Source of the DNA: Sphingomonas cannabina | GTDB taxonomy: Bacteria > Pseudomonadota > Alphaproteobacteria > Sphingomonadales > Sphingomonadaceae | Reading direction: 5' to 3' | Length of the DNA stretch: 64,000 bases | Assembly (NCBI RefSeq): GCF_021391395.1 | Contig: NZ_CP090059.1 | Coordinates: 3,023,001 to 3,087,000, forward strand | Shown: positions 9,294 to 18,618 of the stretch, in pieces | How the letters are laid out: each line of letters starts with the position of its first letter | Numbering within the stretch: the first letter of the stretch is position 1 | Notes under the pieces: generated by a model | The model's database searches: none | What the model was told of the DNA's origin: nothing | Seen by the model: the letters and a program-made list of their open reading frames with translations, nothing else | Position numbers and translations under genes: made by a program

Positions 9294-10273
9294 AGATGCC
9301 CGCCCACCACCATCGGATCGCCCCGCATCTCGGCGGGAATGTTCGCGTCGAACCACGCCCGGACCGGTGCCAGCACCGGCTGTTCGAGGTCACGGTTGAG
9401 ATACCCCCACACGCGCGGGCACAGGCCGGGATAACGCGGCTTGCCGTCGCGCTGCCACAGACGGGTGAAGATACCGACGATCTTCGCGTTCCGCTGCGCG
9501 CCGAGTACGTGATAGGCGTCGACGAAGTCCTGTTCCGCCCCGGTGGTGCGCAGGTAGCGGTCGAGCAGCGCCTTCTCCAGCGCCGGATGCACGTCGCGCC
9601 GCGCATCCTGCAGCAGCGAGACGAGATCATAGGCGGGATGCCCCGCCAGCGCGTCCTGGAAATCGAGCAGCCCCATGAAACCTTTGCGCGGTCCATGCTC
9701 GATCAGCATGATGTTCTCGGCGTGATAGTCGCGCAGCACCGTCACCGTCGGACCGCTGAGCGCCAGGTGGAACACCTCGTTCCACGCCGCGCGATAACCC
9801 TCCACGTCCGGCTCGATCCCCACCGCCGGACAATACCATTCGGGCAGCAGCCCGGTCTCGCGGTGCAGGACCTGCTCGTCATATGACGGCAGCTCCGCCG
9901 CGCCATGTCCCGCCAATGCGATCAGCAGGTCCACCGCCTGCTCATAGAGCCGGAGCTCGCTCTCCGGCGCGGCATCGGCGGTCTCGCGCATCCGCGCGTC
10001 GCCGAAGTCCTCGAGCAGCACCAGCCCCTGATCGAGGTCGCGCGCATAGATCTCCGGTGCCGCGAAGCCGCGCTCGCTCAGCCATTCGGCGATGGTGATG
10101 AACGGCCGCGGATCCTCGTGCGGCGGCGGCGCGTCCATCAGCACGGCGCTGCGCCCGGGGGCTACCGCACGGAAATAGCGGCGGAACGAGGCATCCCCGG
10201 CGAGCGGCAACAGTTCGGCGTCGCCCCATCCCGCATTCGCGAGGAAATCCGGGGCCGCGGCGGGCGGGTTCAT
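9290..10273 (-). CDS. amgK: N-acetylmuramate/N-acetylglucosamine kinase AmgK (aminoglycoside phosphotransferase fold)
   Basis: 327 residues of the APH kinase superfamily: glycine-rich N-lobe LPLAGDASFRRYFRA, catalytic loop LRDYHAENIML and metal-binding GLLDFQDALAG. AmgK phosphorylates C1 of MurNAc or GlcNAc recovered from the wall, and MurU uses the product. The start at 10273 makes an ATGA overlap with the tsaE stop; two further in-frame ATGs upstream (10288, 10300) lie inside tsaE. The pair is characterised in Pseudomonas putida and is linked there to intrinsic fosfomycin tolerance; the assignment here rests on fold plus synteny. Confidence 0.86.
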   Translation of the reverse strand: MNPPAAAPDFLANAGWGDAELLPLAGDASFRRYFRAVAPGRSAVLMDAPPPHEDPRPFITIAEWLSERGFAAPEIYARDLDQGLVLLEDFGDARMRETADAAPESELRLYEQAVDLLIALAGHGAAELPSYDEQVLHRETGLLPEWYCPAVGIEPDVEGYRAAWNEVFHLALSGPTVTVLRDYHAENIMLIEHGPRKGFMGLLDFQDALAGHPAYDLVSLLQDARRDVHPALEKALLDRYLRTTGAEQDFVDAYHVLGAQRNAKIVGIFTRLWQRDGKPRYPGLCPRVWGYLNRDLEQPVLAPVRAWFDANIPAEMRGDPMVVGGHL

Positions 10274-10716
10274 GTCGGCGGCGGCCATCGCTCCTTCCAT
10301 GCCGCAGGCACCTCAGCTGTCAAGACGCGCGTGCCGTCCGCTGCGACGGAGAGCGTCAGCCATAAGGCGTCGCTCCATGCGCCGGCGTCCAGCCGCTCCG
10401 GCCATTCGACGATCAGCAGCGAATCCGCGCGGGCATCGTCGAGCCCCAGTTCATCGGCTTCGTCCGGGTCCTCGATGCGATAGAGATCGACATGCAGGAC
10501 CGGAAAAGCGACCTCCGGCGGGTCGTAGGGCTGCACGATCGCGAAGCTCGGCGATGGCGCCTCGCCTTCCAGGCCGAGCGCCGTAAGCAACCCGCGCGCG
10601 ATGCTGGTCTTACCGGCGCCGAGGGGGCCGGACAGCGCGATCACGTCGCCGGGGCGGGCGACACTCGCAAGGGCGCGCCCGAGCGCTTCGCTCGCTTCCG
10701 GAGAGGAGAGGATCAA
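10270..10716 (-). CDS. tsaE: tRNA threonylcarbamoyladenosine biosynthesis ATPase TsaE
   Basis: About 148 residues. Walker A is GPLGAGKTSIARGL, followed by the family segments SPSFAIVQPYDPP and VLHVDLYRIEDPDEADELGL. TsaE is the ATPase of the TsaBDE complex that installs t6A37 on ANN-decoding tRNAs. The frame stays open to a TTG at 10755, but that start has no spaced ribosome site and would add a non-conserved stretch encoded by a hairpin. A TTG at 10716 has GGGGAGG 5 bases upstream and gives the usual family length, so it is preferred. It lies between divL and amgK. Confidence 0.88.
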   Translation of the reverse strand: MILSSPEASEALGRALASVARPGDVIALSGPLGAGKTSIARGLLTALGLEGEAPSPSFAIVQPYDPPEVAFPVLHVDLYRIEDPDEADELGLDDARADSLLIVEWPERLDAGAWSDALWLTLSVAADGTRVLTAEVPAAWKERWPPPT

Positions 10717-10717
10717 A

Positions 10718-10744
10718 AGCTCCTCCCCGGCACGGGGAGGAGCT
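10718..10744. repeat. 12-bp-arm hairpin at the 5' end of tsaE
   Basis: AGCTCCTCCCCG-gca-CGGGGAGGAGCT is a perfect inverted repeat. On the message strand its right-hand arm contains the GGGGAGG that would serve the TTG start at 10716. It could therefore mask the ribosome site of tsaE, or be one more dispersed repeat unit. Confidence 0.6.
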
Positions 10745-10761
10745 GAGGATCGCAAACCCCC

Positions 10762-13140
10762 TCACCGCGGCAGCTCCACGGTGACCAGCGTCCCCTCCCC
10801 CTGCTCGCTGATCAGCGAGATCGTCCCGCCGTGCGCCTCGACGAACTGCTTAGCGAGCGGCAGCCCCAGCCCCAGCGCCCGCTCGCCGCTCTGCGTGATC
10901 CCCGGCCGGGCGAAGCGATCGAACGCCCGCGCCACCGCCGTCTTGTCCATGCCCGGTCCGTCGTCGGACACCACGATCCGCGCCTTGACCTCGTCGCCGT
11001 CGAGATGCAGCAGCACCCGTCCGCCTTCATGCGTGCACGAGATGGCATGGCGCAGCAGATGCTCGATCGTCTGTCGCAACCGCTCGGGATCGCCGGTGAC
11101 GCTGCCCGCCGATCCCAGCACGTCCAGCGCAAGCCCGATCCGCTTCGCCCGCGCCGACGCCGCCACGGTCTCGGCCGCGGCATTGGCGGTCAGCTCCAGG
11201 TCGACCGTCACCCGTTCGCCTGCCCTCGAGTCCTGCGTCAGGTCGAGCACGTCGTCGACCAGCGCGGACAGCCGCTCGACCGATTCGAGGATCGCCTGGA
11301 CGTAACCGGTGCCGTTCTCGCTGAGCTCCCCCGCATAGCCGCCGTGGAGCAATTCGGCGAACCCCTTGATCGAGGTGAGCGGCGTGCGGAGCTCGTAGCT
11401 CATGTTGGCGACGAACTGGGTCTTGACCCGATCGGCCTCCTCCAGCGCTTCGTTGCGGTCGGTGAGCGCCCGTTCGATCCGCCGGCTGTCGGTGATGTCG
11501 AGCATCGTCAGCAGCGCGTTGCCGTCCGGCAGCGGCACCGCCGCGAACTCGAAATGCCGCCCGTCGGCGAAGCTCACCCGTCCGCCGCGCTGCTGCCGCT
11601 CGGCGGTGGCGGAGCGCACCAGCTCGCCGATCAGCGACGCGCGGGCCGGATTCTCCAGCTTCTCGCTCGCCCGCTTCGCCAGATCGTCGACGCGAGGATG
11701 CTTATTGAGCAATGCCTCCTCGAAGCCCCACAGCAGGCGGAACTTCTGGTTCCAGATCTGCAGCCGACCGTCCGAGGCGAACACCCCCAGCGCCTCGAAC
11801 AGATTGTCGAACGTCGCGGTCCGGACGCGCAGCAGCGTGTCGCGCGCGCTGGCGAGCTGGACCTGTTCGGTGCGGTCCTCGAAGATCACCAGCAGCCCGC
11901 CATCGGGCAGCGGCTGCGCCACCACGCGCAGATGCGTGCCGCCGGGCAGGTGCCACGGCTCCTCGATCGCCTCCTGGTTGGCGCTCAGGAACCAGTCGCG
12001 CCGCTCGGCCTTCCAGCCGGGGAAGTCGCGCACCTCGGGCAGCCGCCCCGCCTCGCGCATCCGCTCGAGCACGCGATCGAACTCCGGCCGGTCCTTCACC
12101 CATTCCTCGCGCATCGCGAAGATGCGGCGAAACGGCTGATTGCAGAAGCTGAGCCCCCGGTCCGGCCCGAACTGCGCGACGCCGGCGGAGAGCCGGTCGA
12201 GCATCGCCCGCTGCGCATCGGCGAAGCGCTTGATCCCGCCCCGCGCCTGCTCAAGTTCCTCGATGTCGACCGCGAAGCCCGCCACGCCGCCCGAAGGCAG
12301 CGGCACGTCATGGATGCGCAGCATCCGCCGCGCGCCCCCGATCGTCGCCGGCACCGCCGCCACCTGCGGCTCCCTGGTGTCACGCGCGATAGCGGCATTG
12401 GCGAGCGGTCCCCCGATCGCGCCGCCCTCGACCAGCTCGAGCCCGCGGTCGATCACGTCGCGCGCGTCCTCGCCCTCGACGGCGCGGACATAGGCGGTGT
12501 TGACCATGGTGAGCGCCAGGTTGCGGTCGCGGTACCACATCGGCATCGGCGCCGCCTCGATCAGACCGGCCAGCGCGTCGAAGGCGGCGTGCAGCCGCTC
12601 GCTCTCCTGCGCGAGCCGGGCGATCTCCTCCTCGCTCTCGGTCGCGTCGAAGAACCACAGCACCACGCCGCCCGGCGCCAGCGCCGCCTCAGGTGCGCGC
12701 GCACCGCTGACGATGAGCTTGCGCGCCGATCCGCGCGTCGCAACGGAAAGGCGGAACGGCCGTCCCGCCTTGGCGGCGGCGGTCACTTCACCGGCTAGTA
12801 TCTCGGCATCCGCGGGATCGAGTCCGGTATCGGGCGCCGAGAGATCGGTGAGGTATCTGGGCTCCGTCGCCAGCCCCAGCCAGTCGGCGACCCGTTGCGG
12901 CAGCTCGATCCGTCCATCCGAGCGCACCAGCGCCGCCTGCGCGGGCCCGCTCGCCAGCAACGCGGCATCGCGCCGGGCAACGTCCTTCAGGCGTACGCCG
13001 CTGCGCCGCCCTGCGAGGCCAACATAGAGCATTGCTGCGGCCCCGACGACGAGCACCGCCAGCACTGCACCGGCGATCATCGCGGCAGTGGTCGAAATGG
13101 TGATCATGTCGACAGGCACGAGCCCTCGCCCGCCCCGCAT
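10762..13140 (-). CDS. divL: DivL-type sensor kinase with Tyr in place of the phospho-accepting His
   Basis: 792 residues: one N-terminal membrane segment (about 13-43), a long PAS-containing region, then a dimerisation helix and an HATPase domain. The dimerisation motif reads ANMSYELRTPLTSIKGFAELL; the usual His is Tyr (residue 582, TAC at 11395-11397). The ATPase boxes are intact (VVSDDGPGMDKT, then GLGLPLAKQFVEAHGG). This substitution plus the tsaE neighbour is diagnostic of DivL, which in Caulobacter acts on the CckA-CtrA cell-cycle pathway as an allosteric regulator. The function here is inferred from that homology. The start is uncertain: ATGs at 13140 and 13107 are both possible. Confidence 0.88.
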   Translation of the reverse strand: MRGGRGLVPVDMITISTTAAMIAGAVLAVLVVGAAAMLYVGLAGRRSGVRLKDVARRDAALLASGPAQAALVRSDGRIELPQRVADWLGLATEPRYLTDLSAPDTGLDPADAEILAGEVTAAAKAGRPFRLSVATRGSARKLIVSGARAPEAALAPGGVVLWFFDATESEEEIARLAQESERLHAAFDALAGLIEAAPMPMWYRDRNLALTMVNTAYVRAVEGEDARDVIDRGLELVEGGAIGGPLANAAIARDTREPQVAAVPATIGGARRMLRIHDVPLPSGGVAGFAVDIEELEQARGGIKRFADAQRAMLDRLSAGVAQFGPDRGLSFCNQPFRRIFAMREEWVKDRPEFDRVLERMREAGRLPEVRDFPGWKAERRDWFLSANQEAIEEPWHLPGGTHLRVVAQPLPDGGLLVIFEDRTEQVQLASARDTLLRVRTATFDNLFEALGVFASDGRLQIWNQKFRLLWGFEEALLNKHPRVDDLAKRASEKLENPARASLIGELVRSATAERQQRGGRVSFADGRHFEFAAVPLPDGNALLTMLDITDSRRIERALTDRNEALEEADRVKTQFVANMSYELRTPLTSIKGFAELLHGGYAGELSENGTGYVQAILESVERLSALVDDVLDLTQDSRAGERVTVDLELTANAAAETVAASARAKRIGLALDVLGSAGSVTGDPERLRQTIEHLLRHAISCTHEGGRVLLHLDGDEVKARIVVSDDGPGMDKTAVARAFDRFARPGITQSGERALGLGLPLAKQFVEAHGGTISLISEQGEGTLVTVELPR

Positions 13141-13181
13141 CGCCTGGCCTTCATCTGCCTTTCCTTAGGCGCTCCTCGCCG

Positions 13182-13217
13182 CAAAGGAAAAGGGCGGAGC
13201 GCCAAGGCGCCCCGCCC
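13182..13217 (-). terminator. Rho-independent terminator of TonB receptor 1
   Basis: On the minus strand, an inverted repeat GGGCGG-GCGCC / GGCGC-CCGCCC with one mismatch and a 2-base loop (13192-13217) is followed by TTTTCCTTTG. It lies 25 bases after the receptor stop and before divL on the same strand, so it should insulate the divL operon. Confidence 0.72.
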
Positions 13218-13241
13218 CTCTTCCGATCCGCTGGCGCGGAA

Positions 13242-16200
13242 TCAGAACTTCACGTTCGCAGCCACCCTGAAATAGCGGCCGATGATGCCCGAGGAATAGG
13301 TCTTAAGGGCGTTCGCGCTGGTCGCGGCCGCCGGGAACGGCGGCTTGGTGTCGAACAGATTGTCGACGATGAACTTCAGCCCGAAGCGCTCGTTCACCTT
13401 CGCTCCCACCGTGGCGTTGAACAGCCACCAATCGCCGACGCCCATGATGTCGCGCGCATTCGCGGCCTCGTCGATGTCGAAGCGGCCCTTGCCGACATAT
13501 TGCGCCTGGAACAGCAGGTTGAAGCTGTCGCTGTCATAGGTGAGGTTCGCCGTACCCGCATGGCGGGGATAGCCGATCTCGCCGGCGCGGTGGTCGATGT
13601 CACCGGCTCCGACCTGCTGCTCCAGCTTGTCGCGATAGAAATAGTTGATCGACAGGCCGGCGACGCCTCCGTTGTTGATTCCGACGCGGTTGAGCGGAAG
13701 CCGGTATGCCGCGACGACGCTGAGGCCCGCGGTCTCGTAGGACGCGGCGTTGTAATAGCCCTCGCGTATCATCGTGATCTGCCCGGCGGAATCGCGGTCG
13801 ACGAGGCCGCAGAAGCTGTTCGGATAACCCGGCGAATCATAGCAGGCGTTGAGAATGTCGTCGCCGCCAAGCGAGGTGATCGCCCCCTTCAGCTTGATGT
13901 CGATCCAGTCGGCCGACAGCGAGAAGCCGGGGACGAAGCGCGGCTGCAGGATCACGCCGGCGGTCCAGCTGTTCGCCTTCTCGTTGTCGAGGTTCGGATT
14001 GCCCGACACCGTGACCGGAACGGTGAAGTCGCTGTAGTTCGACGTGAAGTCCGCGGTGTTGATTCCCGCTGCCTGGCAGTTCGCCTGGCGCACCGCCGGA
14101 TTCGGACCGCTGTTGACGTAACGCGTATCGCAGGGGTCGCTGCCCAGGTCAAAAGCGCGTGACGTCGGATTGAACACCTCGGTGATCGCCGGCGAGCGGA
14201 TCGACCGCGTGAAGTTGCCGCGGAAGGTGACGCCGCGGATGAAGCCGAGACGGCCGCCCGCCGTCCAGGTGAGGTCCCCGCCCGACAGCGAGTTGTCGAC
14301 ATAACGCGCGGCACCGTCGAACTCGAGCGTCTTGAGCCAGCTCAAGCCGTTGTCCTCGGTGACGAACGGAATCACCAGCTCACCGAACACCTCGTTGGTG
14401 TGATACGAGCCCTTGATCGGGTCGATCGGGATGCTGCGGCCATATTGCGTGCGCGTCCCGTCGCCATTGTCCTCGCCATAATAGAAGGCGCCCGGATCGA
14501 AGTCCGTTTCCTCGCGCCGGTGCTCATAGCCGGCGGAGATTTTCACATCGTTGCCGAACAGCGTGAAGATCGAACCCGTCAGGTTCGCGTTGAACACCAG
14601 CTGCTCGTTGACCGACACCGGCCGCGCTATCGCGAAGATATAGTCCGCGGCCGCCTGGCTGGCCTGCCCGACGCCGAAGATGTTCAGCGGCGCGCAGGTG
14701 CTGCTGATCGTCGGCGCGGTCGAGCTGGTGTAGCCCGGGCGGCAGACGATGTTGCCGCTGGCGTCGGTCACCGCGTCGAGCGCGTTGAAGAAGTTCTGGT
14801 TGTCCAGCTCGTAGTTGCGGCCCGTCGTCTTCGAATGGCCATAAGTGACCGAGGTCTCCCAGTTGAAGCTGCGGCCTCCCACCGAGAAGTCACCGGAAAG
14901 CCCGCCGACGAAGCGATAGGTCTCCACCGTCGCCTGCGAGCGGCCCGTGGTGAGGTCGCTCAGCGCACGGCCGATGTAGAAGCTGTCCTGGCCGGCGGGC
15001 AGGTTCGCCGCGATGATCGCGCGGTCGGCCGGGTTCAGATAGGGATTGTCGAGCGAGACGATCAGGTTGCCGTCGGGCGTGCCGGCATCGTCGAACAGCG
15101 CGGTATTGTAGTTCGGCTGGTCGATCAGATTGACGCCCTTGCTGTGCGTATACCAAGCCTCGCCGAACACGCGGACGTGATCGGTGATGTCGAAATGCCC
15201 CTGGACCGTTCCCATGTAGCGTTCCGAGGACGTCAGCAGATTCGTCTGGGCCGGCAGGTTGTAGCCGTTGCCGCCGCTGCTGATGTAGCCCTGGCGCATG
15301 ACGGTGCCGAGGTCGAGCGGCGCCAGCCGCCCGTCCGCGCCGAACTGCAGCAGCTGGCCGGAGGCATCCCGGATGCCCGAGCGCGACGCAAGATAGTCAT
15401 CGTCGCTGAACGGAACGCCACCGATCGTGAACGCGCTGTAGCGCTGCGCCGGATAGAGGACCCGCTGGAACGGCGAGTTCGCCGAAGCCGGCGGAGTGCC
15501 GAAGAAATACCCCTGAGAGGTGACCGATCGGTCGTTGGCGACCAAGCCGCTCGACTTGTTGTATTCGCCCGAAACGACGATGTTGCCCCGGCCGTCCGCG
15601 AAGTTCTTGCCGCCGAGGACGCTGACCCGGAACTCCCGCGCGTCGCCCCGGTCGGAGATGCCGTACTGCCCCTGGACGTCGAGACCCTGATAATCCTTCT
15701 TGAGGATGACGTTCACGGTGCCGGCGATCGCGTCGGAGCCATAGATCGGCGCGCCGCCGACGGCGACGGTCTCGACACGATCGATCAGCGTCGTCGGGAT
15801 GTTGTTGAGGTCGACCTGCGTTCCCGCGTCCACCGGACCGAAGATGCTGGCCGTGTTCGACGAAACGAAGCGGCGGCCGTTGACGAGCACCAGCGTACGC
15901 TGGGTACCGAGGCCGAAGAAGTCGACGAAGGTCTGCGCAGGCCCGAACGACGACTGAGCGCCGGCATTGCTGTTACCCGGCGGGCCGAAGGCGGGCAGCT
16001 CGTTCAGCACCTGACCGACGTTGGTGTAACCGCGGGCTTCGATCTGCGCGGCGCCCACGACCAGCGTCGGCTGGACGGTATCGAACTCGGGCCGCGCGAT
16101 GCGCGAGCCGGTGACGATGATCTCCTGCTCGTTCGCGCTCTCCTGCGTGTCCGGAGCGGCGCTCTGGTCTGAACCGGTCGTCTGCTCCTGCGGCGTATCC

Positions 16201-16286
16201 TGCCCGAAGGCCGGAACGGCGGCGATGACGGCGAGCAGCGATGCGGTCGCGGCGAGCGCCCCGCGGGCGCGAAGGGTCTTGGACAT
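13242..16286 (-). CDS. TonB-dependent outer membrane receptor 1
   Basis: 1014 residues. A signal peptide (about 1-29, ending VPAFGQ) is followed by a Gln/Thr-rich linker and the TonB-proximal EIIVTGSRIARPEF. The plug contains VLVNGRRFVSS, TLIDRVETVAVGGAPIYG and SDAIAGTVNVILKKDY, and the barrel ends in the C-terminal aromatic YFRVAANVKF needed for outer membrane insertion. Receptors of this subtype in Sphingomonads import sugars, peptides or other large solutes with TonB-ExbBD energy; the substrate is unknown and no transport or catabolic gene is adjacent. The sequence GATACTCCC occurs twice upstream (16287-16295, 16311-16319), one copy serving as the ribosome site GGGAG. Confidence 0.93.
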   Translation of the reverse strand: MSKTLRARGALAATASLLAVIAAVPAFGQDTPQEQTTGSDQSAAPDTQESANEQEIIVTGSRIARPEFDTVQPTLVVGAAQIEARGYTNVGQVLNELPAFGPPGNSNAGAQSSFGPAQTFVDFFGLGTQRTLVLVNGRRFVSSNTASIFGPVDAGTQVDLNNIPTTLIDRVETVAVGGAPIYGSDAIAGTVNVILKKDYQGLDVQGQYGISDRGDAREFRVSVLGGKNFADGRGNIVVSGEYNKSSGLVANDRSVTSQGYFFGTPPASANSPFQRVLYPAQRYSAFTIGGVPFSDDDYLASRSGIRDASGQLLQFGADGRLAPLDLGTVMRQGYISSGGNGYNLPAQTNLLTSSERYMGTVQGHFDITDHVRVFGEAWYTHSKGVNLIDQPNYNTALFDDAGTPDGNLIVSLDNPYLNPADRAIIAANLPAGQDSFYIGRALSDLTTGRSQATVETYRFVGGLSGDFSVGGRSFNWETSVTYGHSKTTGRNYELDNQNFFNALDAVTDASGNIVCRPGYTSSTAPTISSTCAPLNIFGVGQASQAAADYIFAIARPVSVNEQLVFNANLTGSIFTLFGNDVKISAGYEHRREETDFDPGAFYYGEDNGDGTRTQYGRSIPIDPIKGSYHTNEVFGELVIPFVTEDNGLSWLKTLEFDGAARYVDNSLSGGDLTWTAGGRLGFIRGVTFRGNFTRSIRSPAITEVFNPTSRAFDLGSDPCDTRYVNSGPNPAVRQANCQAAGINTADFTSNYSDFTVPVTVSGNPNLDNEKANSWTAGVILQPRFVPGFSLSADWIDIKLKGAITSLGGDDILNACYDSPGYPNSFCGLVDRDSAGQITMIREGYYNAASYETAGLSVVAAYRLPLNRVGINNGGVAGLSINYFYRDKLEQQVGAGDIDHRAGEIGYPRHAGTANLTYDSDSFNLLFQAQYVGKGRFDIDEAANARDIMGVGDWWLFNATVGAKVNERFGLKFIVDNLFDTKPPFPAAATSANALKTYSSGIIGRYFRVAANVKF

Positions 16287-16399
16287 GATACTCCCTGGAC
16301 TTGTTACTGTGATACTCCCCTCAACGCTCGTTCCTGCGCGTCGTGCCCCTCGTTCGCAAGCTAGCTAAGAAAGAGGCAACAGCCCTGTCGCACAAATGC

Positions 16400-16434
16400 A
16401 ACACCGCGCCCGGACGGGGTCCGGACGCGGTGTT
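16400..16434 (-). terminator. Likely terminator downstream of ahcY
   Basis: AACACCGCG-c-CCGGAC-ggg-GTCCGG-a-CGCGGTGTT, a long stem with a single mismatch, lies 32 bases past the ahcY stop. The downstream flank on the minus strand (TGCATTTGTG) is only moderately T-rich, so intrinsic termination is probable rather than certain. Confidence 0.55.
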
Positions 16435-16466
16435 CTGCTTAACGCCGGCTTGCGGCCGGCTTACGA

Positions 16467-17879
<1,413 letters not shown>

Positions 17880-17902
17880 GGGCAGTCTCCGAATGAGTGA
17901 AT

Positions 17903-17926
17903 GCCGCTGCCCCTAGCCGCAGCGGC
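17903..17926 (-). promoter_or_regulatory. Hairpin in the ahcY leader
   Basis: GCCGCTGC-8 bases-GCAGCGGC forms an 8-bp stem 24 bases before the ahcY start, between the start and the palindrome at 17939-17958. It may shape the 5' end of the message. I see no riboswitch core that I recognise in it. Confidence 0.45.
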
Positions 17927-17938
17927 GCCTGGAATCAA

Positions 17939-17958
17939 ATATAAAGATATCTTTATAT
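17939..17958. promoter_or_regulatory. Perfect 20-bp palindrome upstream of ahcY, candidate SahR-type operator
   Basis: ATATAAAGATATCTTTATAT is its own reverse complement and stands out as AT-rich in a GC-rich background, 60 bases before the ahcY start. From memory, ArsR-family SahR repressors of the methyl cycle in Proteobacteria bind AT-rich palindromes of this general form upstream of ahcY, metF and metH; this match is by recollection and was not searched. The palindrome itself is read directly. Confidence 0.7.
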
Positions 17959-18168
17959 GTTCGGAAGAGCGGCGGGGATCGGCAGCAGGCTCGATTGGTC
18001 CAGATACGCCACCGATCCGTCACACCGGGGGGAACCGCCGTGCGCCGCAACCGTAGTACCGACACCGGCATCATCCCGGCCCATCATTCCGGCCCATCAT
18101 TCGCTCGACCGAGCCGGCGATGCCGTTCGCCCACTCCAGGGAACCGCAGCAGCGGGAGGAGGATGATC

Positions 18169-18603
18169 ATGAAGGTGAACGAATGCATGACGCGCGAGGT
18201 GCTGATCGTCGACCCCGGCGAGACGCTCCAGCGGGCCGCGCGCACGATGGCGGACATTGATGCCGGTGCGCTGCCGGTCGGCGAAAACGACCGGCTGATC
18301 GGGATGGTGACCGACCGCGACATCGCGATCCGCGGCGCCGGGCAGGGACGCGCCCCCAACGCGACCGTCCGCGAGGTGATGAGCCCGGAAATCCTCTATT
18401 GCTTCGAGGACGACGACGTCGAGGACGTCCTCAACAATATGGCCGAGATCCAGGTCCGCCGCCTGCCCGTGCTCGACCGCAACAAGCGGCTGGTCGGCGT
18501 GGTCTCGATCACCGATCTGGTCGACAGCGGCGGGGAAACGCACGCAGGCGAGGTGCTGCGCGAGATCGCCCGGCCGAGCGGACTGCACTCGCAGACGGCC
18601 TGA
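18169..18603 (+). CDS. CBS-domain protein (tandem CBS pair)
   Basis: 144 residues made of two CBS motifs: VNECMTREVLIVDPGETLQRAA to GMVTDRDIAIRGAG, then VREVMSPEILYCFEDDDVEDVL to GVVSITDLV. Such pairs bind adenine nucleotides and usually sense energy state; stand-alone versions of this size are common in alphaproteobacteria and often stress-induced. Two in-frame ATGs are 6 bases apart; 18169 is preferred because GGGAGGAGG ends 6 bases upstream of it, too close to serve 18163. No partner enzyme is adjacent. Confidence 0.9.
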   Translation: MKVNECMTREVLIVDPGETLQRAARTMADIDAGALPVGENDRLIGMVTDRDIAIRGAGQGRAPNATVREVMSPEILYCFEDDDVEDVLNNMAEIQVRRLPVLDRNKRLVGVVSITDLVDSGGETHAGEVLREIARPSGLHSQTA

Positions 18604-18618
18604 TCCGGCACGGCCGGC

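Noticed and set aside
13242..16286. Assigning substrates to the three TonB receptors (iron, sugar, B12)
   Set aside because: Plug and barrel motifs establish the class only, and two of the three have no informative neighbour.
17880..18000. SAM or SAH riboswitch before ahcY
   Set aside because: I see one simple hairpin and a DNA palindrome but no conserved riboswitch core; the palindrome fits a protein operator.
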